Counted from the stretch's first letter, positions 45,975 through 54,856 are shown. The stretch is 64,000 nt of DNA from Massilia litorea (GCF_015101885.1 NZ_CP062941.1:4774001-4838000); one strand, 5' to 3'. The notes: a model not told the origin generated them from the sequence alone. Numbers and translations are program-made.

Positions 45975-46377
45975 GGTGCCTCCGCCAGTCGAGACTACCT
46001 GTACATAGTGGCGCTGCGCGCGGCCCGACGTCAATTCCGGACGCCACCGCCATCGTCGTTCTCAGGCAGAGCGCGAATGAACTCGCGAGAGTGTCGCCTT
46101 ATGCAAACACTGTTTTGCCGATCAATTTCCCGCGGTTAGGTGCTGCGCCGCCGCCCTGCGCCAGTGCAGCCCCACCCACACACCCTTATCCGCATGTGCG
46201 CTCCGGATACGATAATTGTGAGAAAGTGTTACAGTTATTGTCCTGACAGCGTTGTCTCTCGTCTACTACGCCGCGCTCCACGGATTTCCGATCGAACACA
46301 CCGCCGCGCTGTCCCCGGCGGTGTGTCTGCTAGCGCACATTTGTGGCGATAGCGTAAAATGTTTCTTTTTATCACTT
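45975..46377. other. Intergenic region before the tol operon
   Basis: No gene was seen in this 403-bp gap. It holds an 11-bp perfect hairpin, ACACACCGCCG / CGGCGGTGTGT (46296-46326, 9-nt loop), about 50 bp before ybgC, without a T-run. An AT-rich stretch near 46205-46240 may be the operon promoter, but no clear -35/-10 pair was fixed. Confidence 0.45.
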
Positions 46378-46794
46378 ATGGCAGAGAAGATGCCGGCGCT
46401 TTTCACCTGGACGGTACGGGTTTATTACGAAGATACGGACGCGGGCGGTATCGTGTTCTACGCGAATTACCTGAAATTTTTCGAACGTGCGCGCACCGAA
46501 TGGCTGCGCGCCGCCGGCGTCGACCAGCAAGCCCTCATCGAGCGTGACGGCGTCGGCTTCGTCGTCAAGCATGCCAGCATCGATTACCACGCGCCTGCCC
46601 GCCTCGACGACGAATTGACCCTGACGCTCACCATTGAAAAGCTCGGCCGCGCCTCGGTCCAGTTCGTCCAGCAGGCCTGGAAAGGCGACTCCTTGCTGGT
46701 CGAAGCGCAGGTCAAGGTCGGCTGCGTCGACCTCGCCACCGTACGGCCGCGCTCGCTACCTGGCGACGTGGCTGATAAAATGCGTGCCGCTTGA
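46378..46794 (+). CDS. ybgC: Acyl-CoA thioesterase YbgC
   Basis: A 138-residue hotdog-fold thioesterase. The family signature VRVYYEDTDAGGIVFYANYLKFFERARTEW carries the catalytic Asp. YbgC hydrolyses short acyl-CoA or acyl-ACP and is the usual first gene of the tol-pal operon. Start is uncertain: ATG 46378 and ATG 46390 (closer to the conserved core) both lack a strong ribosome site. Followed by tolQ after 25 bp. Confidence 0.93.
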   Translation: MAEKMPALFTWTVRVYYEDTDAGGIVFYANYLKFFERARTEWLRAAGVDQQALIERDGVGFVVKHASIDYHAPARLDDELTLTLTIEKLGRASVQFVQQAWKGDSLLVEAQVKVGCVDLATVRPRSLPGDVADKMRAA

Positions 46795-46819
46795 CCCATT
46801 CAACAATATTGCATATCAG

Positions 46820-47503
46820 ATGACACCAACCCACGACCTTTCCTTCCTTGCCCTCATCAGCAATGCGCACGCGATCGTGCAGCTCATCATGCTGCTCCTG
46901 CTGGTGCTGTCCGTGGTCAGCTGGTCGTACATCTTCCGCAAACTGTTTGCCATCCGCGCCGCCCGCCGCCAGACCGAGCAGTTCGAGCGCAGCTTCTGGG
47001 CCGGCGGCAACCTGCATACCCTGCACCAGTCCGCTTCCGCACAACGCGACCAGAGCGGCCCGCTGGCCCGCATCTTCGAAGCCGGCATGGGCGAATTCAT
47101 CAAGGGCAAACAAGCCTCGCGCGACGCCCTCGACATGGGCGCCGTGCTCGACGGCTCGCGCCGCGCCATGCGCGCCGCCTTCCAGCGTGAACTCGACGGT
47201 CTCGACCTGCACCTGAACTTCCTGGCCTCGGTCGGTTCCGTGTCCCCGTACATCGGCCTGCTCGGCACCGTGTGGGGCATCATGAATGCCTTCCGCGGCC
47301 TGGCCAGCGTCCAGCAGGCGACGCTCGCCGTGGTCGCGCCCGGCATCGCCGAGGCGCTGATCGCCACCGCAATCGGCCTGTTCGCCGCGATCCCGGCCGT
47401 CGTCGCCTACAACCGCTTCACGCACGACATCGACCGCCTCGCGACCCGCTTCGAGAGCTTCGTCGAGGAATTCTCGAACATCCTGCAGCGCCAGTCGCGC
47501 TGA
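46820..47503 (+). CDS. tolQ: Tol-Pal subunit TolQ
   Basis: A 227-residue inner-membrane proton channel component of the ExbB/TolQ family. Three TM segments are visible: IVQLIMLLLLVLSVVSW near the N-terminus, then FLASVGSVSPYIGLLGTVWGIM, and a third with GIAEALIATAIGLFAAIPAVVAYN. These two later segments hold the conserved Thr/Ala pore residues. With TolR it uses the proton gradient to energise TolA during outer-membrane constriction. Confidence 0.97.
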   Translation: MTPTHDLSFLALISNAHAIVQLIMLLLLVLSVVSWSYIFRKLFAIRAARRQTEQFERSFWAGGNLHTLHQSASAQRDQSGPLARIFEAGMGEFIKGKQASRDALDMGAVLDGSRRAMRAAFQRELDGLDLHLNFLASVGSVSPYIGLLGTVWGIMNAFRGLASVQQATLAVVAPGIAEALIATAIGLFAAIPAVVAYNRFTHDIDRLATRFESFVEEFSNILQRQSR

Positions 47504-47518
47504 TCCGGGGAGTCGACC

Positions 47519-47950
47519 ATGGCCTTTTCCAGCAGCATGCGCGGCGGACGCCGCAGCAAACTGAAATCCGAAATCAACGTCGTGCCGTATATCGACGTGA
47601 TGCTGGTGCTGCTCATCATCTTCATGGCGGTGCCGGCCAACCAGACCCCGAACGTGGTCAACCTGCCGAACGCCGAGAAATCGGCGCTGCCGCCGGACAC
47701 CTATATCCACATCACGGTGAAACCCGACGCCACGCTGTCGATCGGCGTCAGCGGCAAGGAAACGGTCGCCGCCGAATCGCTGCCGGACCGCGCCGCCCTC
47801 GTCGCCCGCCTGCGCGAACTGCACGAGAGCAATCCGGATTACCCAGTGATGATTTCCGGCGACCGCGACAGCAAATACGCCGACGTGATCGAACTGATTT
47901 CGGAATCGAAGAAGCTCGGGATTAACCGCGTCGGTCTCGCAACGAAGTAG
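47519..47950 (+). CDS. tolR: Tol-Pal subunit TolR
   Basis: A 143-residue ExbD/TolR protein with one N-terminal TM helix. The key Asp is in NVVPYIDVMLVLLIIFMA and is needed for proton use. A periplasmic domain follows, ending in the typical VIELISESKKLGINRVGLAT. It lies 15 bp after tolQ. Confidence 0.97.
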   Translation: MAFSSSMRGGRRSKLKSEINVVPYIDVMLVLLIIFMAVPANQTPNVVNLPNAEKSALPPDTYIHITVKPDATLSIGVSGKETVAAESLPDRAALVARLRELHESNPDYPVMISGDRDSKYADVIELISESKKLGINRVGLATK

Positions 47951-47966
47951 GTAATAAAAACAAGCA

Positions 47967-49013
47967 ATGTCTGCAATGAAGCCAGCCACCCACGGCAGTC
48001 CGTACACGGTACCGCCAGAACCGAACCGCGTGCCAGCCATCGTGCTGGCGGTGGCGGCGCACGCCCTGCTGCTGGCCTTCCTGTGGATCGGCATCAGCTG
48101 GCAGAACACCGAACCGCCCGCGGTCGAGGCCGAGGTCTGGGACATGAAGGTGCAGTCGGCCGCCGCGCCCGCATTGCCGCCTCCGCCGCCACCGGAAGCC
48201 GTCGAACCCGAGCCGCAGCCCGAGCCGGCGCCCGTCACCCCTCCTCCTCCTCCGCCGAAGGTCGTGGAACCCGAGCCCGTGAAGCCGGCCGCACCGGACA
48301 TCAATCTCGAACGCGAGAAGAAGCTGGCCGAGCAGAAGAAGCAGCGCGAACGCGAACAGCTGGAAAAGAAGGAACGCGAACGCGAGCTGGCCGAACAGAA
48401 GGAACGCGAAGAGCTGAAGGCAAAAGAGTTGGCCGACAAGAAGTTGGCGGACAAGAAGAAGCTCGCCGAGAAAAAGGAACTCGAGAAGAAGGAACTCGAG
48501 AAGAAAGAGCTGGAAAAGAAAGAGCTCGCGAAGAAAGCCGAAGCCGAGAAACTGGCCGCCGAAAAAGCGGACGCGGAGAAGAAGAAAAAAGTCGCCGCCG
48601 AGAAAGCCGCCAAGGCGAAAGCCGAGGCCGCCGAGCAGGCCAAGCTCGACAAGCTGCGCGATGCCGAACTCAAGCGCATTACCGGCGCCGCCGGCAGTGG
48701 CGGCGAGGCGCAGAAATCGAGCGCGCCGAAGATCGACGCCGGCTACATCGGCAAGCTGACGGCCCTCATCAAGAGCAATACGACCTTTGCCGGCAGTACC
48801 GATGTGCCCGGCAATCCGAAAGCCGTGTTCAAGGTCGAGCTGCTGCCGACCGGCGAAATCTTGTCGGTGCGTCTGAGCAAGAGCAGCGGCGTGCCGCAGT
48901 TCGACGATGCGGTGGAGCGCGGCATTAACAAATCGTCACCACTTCCTAAAAAGAAAGATGGTACGGTGGAACGCACAATCGTGGTCAATTTCTCCATGAA
49001 AGACCTGGACTGA
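47967..49013 (+). CDS. tolA: Tol-Pal subunit TolA
   Basis: A 348-residue TonB/TolA-type protein. It has an N-terminal TM anchor (VPAIVLAVAAHALLLAFLWIG), a Pro/Glu-rich stretch, and a long Lys/Glu/Ala helix at about 110-240 with repeated KKELE units. A C-terminal domain of about 90 residues (KIDAGYIGKLTALIKSNTTF ... LPKKKDGTVERTIVVNFSMK) would contact TolB/Pal. The KKELE repeats at 48475-48535 are near-identical at DNA level and may vary in number between strains. Confidence 0.95.
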   Translation: MSAMKPATHGSPYTVPPEPNRVPAIVLAVAAHALLLAFLWIGISWQNTEPPAVEAEVWDMKVQSAAAPALPPPPPPEAVEPEPQPEPAPVTPPPPPPKVVEPEPVKPAAPDINLEREKKLAEQKKQREREQLEKKERERELAEQKEREELKAKELADKKLADKKKLAEKKELEKKELEKKELEKKELAKKAEAEKLAAEKADAEKKKKVAAEKAAKAKAEAAEQAKLDKLRDAELKRITGAAGSGGEAQKSSAPKIDAGYIGKLTALIKSNTTFAGSTDVPGNPKAVFKVELLPTGEILSVRLSKSSGVPQFDDAVERGINKSSPLPKKKDGTVERTIVVNFSMKDLD

Positions 49014-49048
49014 TCGCATCTGAACAATCTTTGCCGAGAAAAGAACGC

Positions 49049-50314
49049 ATGAAAAAACTTCATTATTTGTTATTTTCCGCCACCCTCCTGATCGGGTCGG
49101 CAGCCAATGCACAGCTGCAAGTGGAAATCGCCGGCGTCGGCAGCAACCAGATCCCGGTGGCGGTCGCCGCCTTTGCCGATGAATCGATGGCGCCGGAACA
49201 GATCTCGGCCATCGTCCGTGCCGACCTCGAGCGCAGCGGCGTCTTCAAGGTCATCAACGCCGGCCAGGCCATCAGCGACAGCGCCAGCATCGACGCCAGC
49301 AGCTGGAAGGCGCGCGGCGCCGATGCACTGGTGGTCGGCAGCGTCCAGAAGCAGCCCGACGGCCGCTTCGCCGTGCGCTATAAACTCTACGACACGGTCA
49401 AGGGCGGCCAGCTCTCGCAGCTGGGCAACGAAGTGCAGCCGCGCTTCACCCGCCTGCAGGCGCACCGCATCGCCGACGACGTCTACGAAAAGCTGACCGG
49501 CACGCGCGGCATCTTCTCGACCCGCATCGCCTACGTGAAGGAAAACCGTGCCGGCCGCGACTTCGTGCTGGCCGTGGCCGACGCCGACGGCGAGAACGAA
49601 ATCATCGCCGCCCATGGCCGCGAACCGATCATCTCGCCGTCCTGGTCGCCCGACGGCGGCAAGGTCGCCTACGTGTCCTTCGAGGACCGCAAGCCGGTCA
49701 TCTACATGCAGGACCTGGTCACCGGCAAGCGCCGCGTGATCGCCAACGAAAAGGGCAGCAATTCGGCGCCGACCTGGTCGCCGGACGGCAGCAAGCTGGC
49801 GATCGCCCTGTCGAAGTCGGGCAACTACCAGGTGTACATCGTCAACGCCGACGGTTCTGGCCTGCGCCGCCTGTCGAACAGCAGCGGCATCGACACCGAA
49901 CCGCATTTCTCGGCCGACGGCCAGAGCATCTATTTCACGAGCGACCGCAGCGGCGGCCCGCAGATCTACAAGATGAGCGTCGCGGGCGGCAACGCCACCC
50001 GCGTCACCTTCAACGGTAATTACAACATCAGCCCGCGCGTGTCTCCGGACGGCAAGACCCTGGCCTGGATTTCCCAGCGCGACGGCGGCTATTCCCTTTA
50101 CGCAAAGGACCTGGCGAGCGGCCAGGAACTGCGCCTGGCCGATGGGGCCTCCGAACCGAGTTTTTCGCCGAACGGCAAATACATCATGTATGCGAACAAG
50201 TCTGGCGGGCGTGTCGCGCTGGCGGTCGTATCGACGGATGGTCGGGTCAAGCAGCGCTTGTCCACCAAAGCGGGAAACATCAGGGAGCCCAGCTGGGGTC
50301 CCTTCATGAAGTAA
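49049..50314 (+). CDS. tolB: Tol-Pal periplasmic protein TolB
   Basis: A 421-residue protein with a Sec signal (LHYLLFSATLLIGSAANA), an N-terminal alpha/beta domain (VEIAGVGSNQIPVAVAAFAD) and a six-bladed beta-propeller with WSPDG-type repeats. It binds Pal and is released by TolA. ATG 49049 was chosen over the TTG at 49031 because it puts the signal peptide at the N-terminus. Confidence 0.97.
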   Translation: MKKLHYLLFSATLLIGSAANAQLQVEIAGVGSNQIPVAVAAFADESMAPEQISAIVRADLERSGVFKVINAGQAISDSASIDASSWKARGADALVVGSVQKQPDGRFAVRYKLYDTVKGGQLSQLGNEVQPRFTRLQAHRIADDVYEKLTGTRGIFSTRIAYVKENRAGRDFVLAVADADGENEIIAAHGREPIISPSWSPDGGKVAYVSFEDRKPVIYMQDLVTGKRRVIANEKGSNSAPTWSPDGSKLAIALSKSGNYQVYIVNADGSGLRRLSNSSGIDTEPHFSADGQSIYFTSDRSGGPQIYKMSVAGGNATRVTFNGNYNISPRVSPDGKTLAWISQRDGGYSLYAKDLASGQELRLADGASEPSFSPNGKYIMYANKSGGRVALAVVSTDGRVKQRLSTKAGNIREPSWGPFMK

Positions 50315-50364
50315 AAGAACCAAGTTAGCACCCCCATCACCAACCCAAAACCAGGAGAAAAACC

Positions 50365-50886
50365 ATGCGCAACGTTAAGAGTGTGTCCTTCATCATCGCC
50401 ACCGCTGCCCTGCTCGCAGCCTGCAAATCGCCAACGCCAGTCGCCGAGCCGACCGTTGTCGAGCGTGCCCCGACCGCAGCGCCGACCACCGACCCGCGCG
50501 ACGTGCGTCCAGTCGAAACCGCGACCGTCGATCCGCTGAACGATCCAAAAGGCGTCCTGGCAAACCGCAGCGTCTACTTCGACTTCGACAGCTACGTCGT
50601 GCGTGAAGACGGCAAGCCAGTGGTTGCCAACCACTCGCAATACCTGAACCAGAACAAGGGCCGCAAGATCCTGATCCAAGGTAACACCGACGATCGCGGC
50701 GGCAGCGAATACAACCTGGCCCTGGGCCAGAAGCGCGCCGAAGCCGTGCGCCGTGCGATGGCAAGCCAGGGCGTGGCCGAGAGCCAGATGGAAGCCGTCT
50801 CGCTGGGCGAAGAAAAGCCGAAGGCAACCGGTTCGGGCGAAGCCGCCTGGGCTGAAAACCGTCGCGCCGACATCGTCTATCAGTAA
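50365..50886 (+). CDS. pal: Peptidoglycan-associated lipoprotein Pal
   Basis: A 173-residue lipoprotein. The lipobox is LLAAC (Cys 20). The OmpA-like peptidoglycan-binding domain holds SVYFDFDSYVVRED and the NTDDRGGSEYNLALGQKRAEAVR motif. AGGAG precedes the ATG by 8 nt. It tethers the outer membrane to the wall and partners TolB. Confidence 0.97.
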   Translation: MRNVKSVSFIIATAALLAACKSPTPVAEPTVVERAPTAAPTTDPRDVRPVETATVDPLNDPKGVLANRSVYFDFDSYVVREDGKPVVANHSQYLNQNKGRKILIQGNTDDRGGSEYNLALGQKRAEAVRRAMASQGVAESQMEAVSLGEEKPKATGSGEAAWAENRRADIVYQ

Positions 50887-50911
50887 TCCTTAAGCGTCAG
50901 TGAATTGACAG

Positions 50912-50950
50912 CGGGGCGGGTGCAGTGCAGACTGCTACCGCCCCGTTTTT
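50912..50950 (+). terminator. Intrinsic terminator after pal
   Basis: CGGGGCGG ... CCGCCCCG (8-bp stem) followed by five T, 25 bp after pal. cpoB lies beyond it, so cpoB is expressed by read-through or its own promoter. Confidence 0.8.
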
Positions 50951-50982
50951 CATTGCATCATTTGTAAAGAAAGAGCCACGAC

Positions 50983-51741
50983 ATGCCTAAATTGTTGTCC
51001 CCATCCCGCCTCGCCTGCCTGATGCTGGCCGCCTGGCTGCCGCTGCAGGCCTCCGCCGGCATCCTGGACGACGATGAAGCGCGCCGCGCGATCCTCGACC
51101 TGCGCGCGAAAGTCGACGCCATCACGCGCGATCTCACCACCCGCCTCGACGCCAAGGCGGACAAGAACGCCACGCTCGACCTGCTGAACCAGAACGAGCA
51201 GATGCTGGCCGAAGTCGCCAAGCTGCGCGGGCAGATCGAGGTGCTGGCCAATGAAGTGAGCAAGGCCCAGAACAACCAGCGCACGCTCTACTCCGACCTC
51301 GACGCCCGCATCAAGAAGCTCGAACCGCGCGCGGAAACCATCGACGGCCAGACGGCGCAGGTGCTGCCTTCGGAAAAGCAGGCCTACGACAGCGCGATGG
51401 AAGTCTTCAAAACCGGCGACTACAAGCGCGCCGCGGGCGCCCTGCAGGACTTCGTCAAGCGCTTCCCGGACTCGGCCTACGCCGCCAACGCCCAGTACTG
51501 GCTCGGCAACGCGTATTACGCCCAGCGCGACTACAAGAACGCGATCGCCGCCCAGGAAGTCGTGACCACGACCTACGCCAGCAGCGCCAAGGCACCGGAC
51601 GCGATGCTCAATATCGCCACCAGCTACGCCGAGCTCAAGGACAAAGTCAAGGCGAAGAAGACCTTGCAGACCCTGGTCTCGAAGTTCCCCGATTCGCAAG
51701 CCGCGCAGTCCGCCAAGGACCGCCTGGCCACCCTGAAATAA
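50983..51741 (+). CDS. cpoB: Cell division coordinator CpoB (YbgF)
   Basis: A 252-residue periplasmic protein with a signal peptide (LACLMLAAWLPLQASA), an N-terminal coiled coil (about 30-110) and three TPR repeats (AYDSAMEVFKTGDYKRAAGAL onward). It belongs to the YbgF/CpoB family, which trimerises and links Tol-Pal to PBP1B. It is the last gene of the tol-pal locus as in most proteobacteria. Confidence 0.94.
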   Translation: MPKLLSPSRLACLMLAAWLPLQASAGILDDDEARRAILDLRAKVDAITRDLTTRLDAKADKNATLDLLNQNEQMLAEVAKLRGQIEVLANEVSKAQNNQRTLYSDLDARIKKLEPRAETIDGQTAQVLPSEKQAYDSAMEVFKTGDYKRAAGALQDFVKRFPDSAYAANAQYWLGNAYYAQRDYKNAIAAQEVVTTTYASSAKAPDAMLNIATSYAELKDKVKAKKTLQTLVSKFPDSQAAQSAKDRLATLK

Positions 51742-51772
51742 GGTTCTTCGGCAACATCTGGACGCTGCACGT

Positions 51773-51801
51773 TTGACAGCACGGCGACGACGCCCTATAA
51801 T
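51773..51801 (+). promoter_or_regulatory. Consensus promoter of tRNA-Lys
   Basis: TTGACA (51773-51778), 17-bp spacer, TATAAT (51796-51801): a perfect sigma-70 consensus, 12 bp before the tRNA. Confidence 0.92.
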
Positions 51802-51813
51802 CTTGCTTCTTTC

Positions 51814-51889
51814 GGGTCGTTAGCTCAGCTGGTAGAGCAGCGGACTTTTAATCCGTTGGTCGCAGGTTCGAATCCCGCACGGCCTACCA
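51814..51889 (+). tRNA. tRNA-Lys (anticodon UUU)
   Basis: A 76-nt cloverleaf with encoded CCA. The D-arm is AGCTCAGCTGGTAGAGC, the anticodon loop reads CTTTTAA with anticodon TTT, and the T-arm is CGCAGGTTCGAATCCCGC. The acceptor stem GGGTCGT pairs with ACGGCCT through two G-U pairs. Confidence 0.98.
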
Positions 51890-51898
51890 AGTTTCAAC

Positions 51899-51926
51899 AA
51901 AACGCCAACCTTCGGGTTGGCGTTTT
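51899..51926 (+). terminator. Intrinsic terminator after tRNA-Lys
   Basis: AAAACGCCAACC-TTCG-GGTTGGCGTTTTT, a 10 to 12-bp stem with a UUCG loop. The same stem arms recur at 54334-54354 and 54881-54909. Confidence 0.93.
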
Positions 51927-51946
51927 TGTTTCTGCAGTCTTCCCGT

Positions 51947-52342
51947 TCATTCATTTCCACCTTGCGCACCTGACGCAAGATGCCCACCCTCGCCTTCCCA
52001 GTTGGCGACCTCAGCGGCCATGTTTTGGCCCGGTGGACGATAGGTCACGGTCTTGGTGACGGCTGCATCGATTTCCTGGGGCGTCAGCAGCACCGTCGTC
52101 TTGCACGTGGTGACGCCGGAGGCATCGACCCTGAGCGCCAGCGCCGCGGCAGTGGCGTTGTCGGGAAGCTCGCCGATGATAACGACATCCCTGTCGCCGA
52201 AGACGAAATAAAAGGCTTCGACCTTCCCGCCCAGCGAGTGGAATAATTGATCGACAGCCTCGCGCCGCCGCGTGCCGCCTTCCTTCAGCAGCCCGTTGAT
52301 TCCCTCGCTGAGATAGCTCGCTTCAATCAGATACCTGGCCAT
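51947..52342 (-). CDS. GYD-domain protein
   Basis: A 131-residue protein of the GYD family. It opens with MARYLIEASYLSEGINGLLKE, then LGGKVEAFYFVFGDRDVVII, then KTTVLLTPQEIDAA. GYD proteins are small ferredoxin-like-fold proteins, widespread and without known function. AAGGA lies before ATG 52342. The gene lies between tRNA-Lys and a detached copy of the tRNA 3' end, in opposite orientation to the tRNA. Confidence 0.88.
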   Translation of the reverse strand: MARYLIEASYLSEGINGLLKEGGTRRREAVDQLFHSLGGKVEAFYFVFGDRDVVIIGELPDNATAAALALRVDASGVTTCKTTVLLTPQEIDAAVTKTVTYRPPGQNMAAEVANWEGEGGHLASGAQGGNE

Positions 52343-52544
52343 GTGAGGTCCTTCCAGAATGATGTTCCCGACGGAAAGATTCACTTCATGCACCTGCCAG
52401 CGGCCCTAGATCGCCGCCGTGTCGCCCGGCCGCCGGTTTGCGTGGACGATGTTTGACAGTTCGCTGGGCCCGGCGGTTCAACCGGCGCGCATGCGAGCAA
52501 AAAGTTGGAACAAAAACCGTATCATCGTGAGCGTTACTGGCAAG

Positions 52545-52587
52545 TTTACTCCGTTGGTCGCAGGTTCGCATCCCGCACGGCCTGCCA
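52545..52587 (+). repeat. Detached copy of the tRNA-Lys 3' end
   Basis: These 43 nt match the tRNA-Lys 3' part (51847-51889, from the anticodon loop to CCA) at 40 positions; the changes are at 52549, 52569 and 52584. No 5' half is recognisable upstream, so it is not a functional tRNA. It could be an attachment-site remnant of an integrated element or the residue of a decayed second tRNA-Lys gene; a TTGACA at 52453-52458 fits the latter. Confidence 0.85.
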
Positions 52588-52598
52588 CGAATACACAG

Positions 52599-52630
52599 AA
52601 AGCCCACGAATTTGCGTTCATGGGCTTTTT
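52599..52630 (+). terminator. Intrinsic terminator after the tRNA fragment
   Basis: AAAGCCCA ... TGGGCTTT with a flanking GAA/TTC pairing, followed by TTGCTTTT. It follows the tRNA fragment as a terminator follows the intact tRNA. Confidence 0.65.
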
Positions 52631-52646
52631 GCTTTTCAGAGGTCCG

Positions 52647-54227
52647 TCAGGCGAGCGCTGGCAGCGACTGCCGAGGCATGCCGGCCAGCTGGAAGCGCGA
52701 CACCACCGCCGTCAGCTGCGCGGCCTGTTCCTGCAAGGAGGCGGCGGCAGCGGCAGCTTCCTCGACCAGGGCGGCGTTGCGCTGCGTGGTCTCGTCGATC
52801 TGGACGATGGCCTTGTTGATTTCTTCGATACCGGAATGCTGCTCGACACTGGACGCCGAGATCTCGCCCACCACGTCGCGCACACGCCGCACGCTGGCCA
52901 CGACCTGCTCCATGGTCGTGCCGGCCCGCTGCACCAGCACCGTGCCTGAATCCATCTGCTGCACCGAATCGTCGATCAGGCCCTTGATCTCCTTGGCCGC
53001 CAGCGCGCTGCGCTGCGCCAGGCTGCGTACTTCCGATGCGACGACCGCGAATCCGCGTCCCTGTTCACCCGCGCGCGCAGCCTCGACCGCCGCGTTCAGC
53101 GCCAGGATATTGGTCTGGAAGGCGATGCCGTCGATGACGCCGATGATGTCGACGATCCTGCGCGAAGCGGCGCTGATGGCGCCCATGGTCGTGATGACCT
53201 CGCCCACGACCTTGCCGCCGTCGGCGGCCACGTTCGATGCCGACTGCGCCAGCTGGTTGGCCAGGCGCGCATTGTCGGCATTCTGGCGCACGGTGGCCGT
53301 CAGCTCTTCCATGGCCGACGCGGTTTCCTCGAGCGAGCTGGCCTGGCCTTCGGTGCGGGCCGACAGGTCCATGTTGCCGCTGGCGATTTGCGCCGATGCC
53401 GTGGCGATCGCATCGGTCGAGCCGCGTACCTGGCCTACCACCAGCGCCAGGCTCCGGTTCATGTCGCGCAGCGAGCTCATGACCATGCCGGTTTCATCGC
53501 GGCTGTCCACCTCGATCTGCGCCGTCAGGTCGCCGCCCGCAACCCGCTTCGCCACGCTGACCGCTTCCCTCAGCGGCCTGGCCACCATGCGCGCCATCCA
53601 CACGGCCAGCGCCACGCCGACGCCGACCAGCAGCAGCAATGCACCGATGATCAGCTTGCGCGACATGTCGAACACCTGCCCGGCCACCTGTTCGGATGCA
53701 CCGCTGCCCTCGTCGTTGTATTTGGCGAGCGCTTCGAATCCCTCGTTGATCTTGCGATAGACCTTGTTCGACGCGCCCTTGAACAACGCCCGCGCTTCGT
53801 CCTTGCTGCCGGCGTGCGAGAGCGCGGTCAACCTGGCGCTTTCCGCCATGTAGGCAGCCAGGTTTTCCTGTAACTCTGCATAGATGCGCTTTTCCTCGGG
53901 GTCGGACACGAGCGCAGCCAGCGCTTCCTGTTGCCTGCCCATGGTGTCGCGCCGGGTCGCGAGCGACTTGTCGACCGTCTTCATGTCGGCCTCGTCGTCC
54001 TGCAGGATGTGCGTTGCTTCCGAAATCCTGAAGCGCGCCAGCGAGGTCTGCACCTCGCCGATGTGGCGGATGGCCGGCATCCAGTTTTTGGCAATATCGC
54101 TGGATGAATTGCCGACTTTTACCAATTGAACGATTGAAAATACGCCCAACAGGCAAGTCATGCCAATGACGAGGGTAAACGCGACCAGCAGCTTGCTGGC
54201 AATCTTGAGGTGCTGGAACCAGCGCAT
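52647..54227 (-). CDS. Methyl-accepting chemotaxis protein
   Basis: A 526-residue chemoreceptor. TM1 is at about 12-33, a four-helix-bundle periplasmic domain (4HB_MCP type: LVKVGNSSSDIAKNWMPAIRHI) follows, TM2 at about 190-212, HAMP, and a long signalling coiled coil with the hairpin tip [20 protein letters not shown]. It lacks the C-terminal CheR-binding pentapeptide, so methylation would depend on other receptors. Ligand unknown. GGAG precedes the ATG. Confidence 0.95.
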   Translation of the reverse strand: MRWFQHLKIASKLLVAFTLVIGMTCLLGVFSIVQLVKVGNSSSDIAKNWMPAIRHIGEVQTSLARFRISEATHILQDDEADMKTVDKSLATRRDTMGRQQEALAALVSDPEEKRIYAELQENLAAYMAESARLTALSHAGSKDEARALFKGASNKVYRKINEGFEALAKYNDEGSGASEQVAGQVFDMSRKLIIGALLLLVGVGVALAVWMARMVARPLREAVSVAKRVAGGDLTAQIEVDSRDETGMVMSSLRDMNRSLALVVGQVRGSTDAIATASAQIASGNMDLSARTEGQASSLEETASAMEELTATVRQNADNARLANQLAQSASNVAADGGKVVGEVITTMGAISAASRRIVDIIGVIDGIAFQTNILALNAAVEAARAGEQGRGFAVVASEVRSLAQRSALAAKEIKGLIDDSVQQMDSGTVLVQRAGTTMEQVVASVRRVRDVVGEISASSVEQHSGIEEINKAIVQIDETTQRNAALVEEAAAAAASLQEQAAQLTAVVSRFQLAGMPRQSLPALA

Positions 54228-54320
54228 CGATGTCTCCGATCTTGTTGATGAGGCTTTTGTTATGTAAGTGCTGACTTCGATTATTGGGGCCCCAGCCTTT
54301 CAGTTCGGTTTCAATTTCCT

Positions 54321-54354
54321 AAAAACAAGAAAAACGCCAACCGCGGGTTGGCGT
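54321..54354 (-). terminator. Minus-strand intrinsic terminator between the MCP and the small secreted protein
   Basis: On the minus strand ACGCCAACC-CGC-GGTTGGCGT is followed by TTTTTCTTGTTTTT. It would stop transcription entering the MCP gene from the right. Stem identical to those at 51899 and 54881. Confidence 0.75.
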
Positions 54355-54499
54355 GTCGATCTCGTTTCCCATCATCGGTTAATTGCTCATGCACAATATT
54401 GCCCCATGGAATTTCTCTACACTGGGAACCAGGGCGCCGAGACAAGCAGATCTGCGAAGTCATCGGCACCACCTCCCCCACCACTCACTGGAGACCCGC

Positions 54500-54856
54500 A
54501 TGCCCCACTCGATCCGATTTCTGCTCGCCGCTGCCCTGCTCGCCTCTGGCGTCGCCAATGCAGCTTCCCCCGCGCCGGCACAGGCGCCGCTCCGGCCCAC
54601 CCTGGAACAGATGAGCCAACTGGAAGGCGTGTACAGCCTTGCCAACGGCAAGCGGGTGCATATCGTCCAGGGGGACGACCGGCTGTATGCCGAGCTGAAC
54701 AAAAACGAGCGATTCGAGCTATTCGTTGCCGGACAGGACACGCTGGCTTCGCGCAACGGCCGCGTTACCGTCCGCCTGGCGCAGCCGGGCAATGCCGAGC
54801 CCCTGCTCGCGCTGCGCCCGGCGGACGCACCCCAACTGCTGCTGACTTCCCTGTAA
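54500..54856 (+). CDS. Small secreted protein, paralogue 1
   Basis: A 118-residue exported protein. The signal peptide is IRFLLAAALLASGVANA. The mature part has the pattern LEGVYSLANGKRVHI ... RLYAELNKNERFEL ... LASRNGRVTVRL, predicted mostly beta. The same pattern is found in the protein at 58331-58681, so they are paralogues flanking nrtABD. GGAG lies 7 nt before the ATG. Function unknown. Confidence 0.78.
   Translation: MPHSIRFLLAAALLASGVANAASPAPAQAPLRPTLEQMSQLEGVYSLANGKRVHIVQGDDRLYAELNKNERFELFVAGQDTLASRNGRVTVRLAQPGNAEPLLALRPADAPQLLLTSL

Noticed and set aside
48475..48535. CRISPR-like short repeats in tolA
   Set aside because: They are in-frame KKELE coding repeats of the TolA helix, not spaced repeats.
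48083..48928. Long Arg/Glu-rich frame overlapping tolA
   Set aside because: A shadow of the Lys/Glu repeat coding of tolA in another frame.
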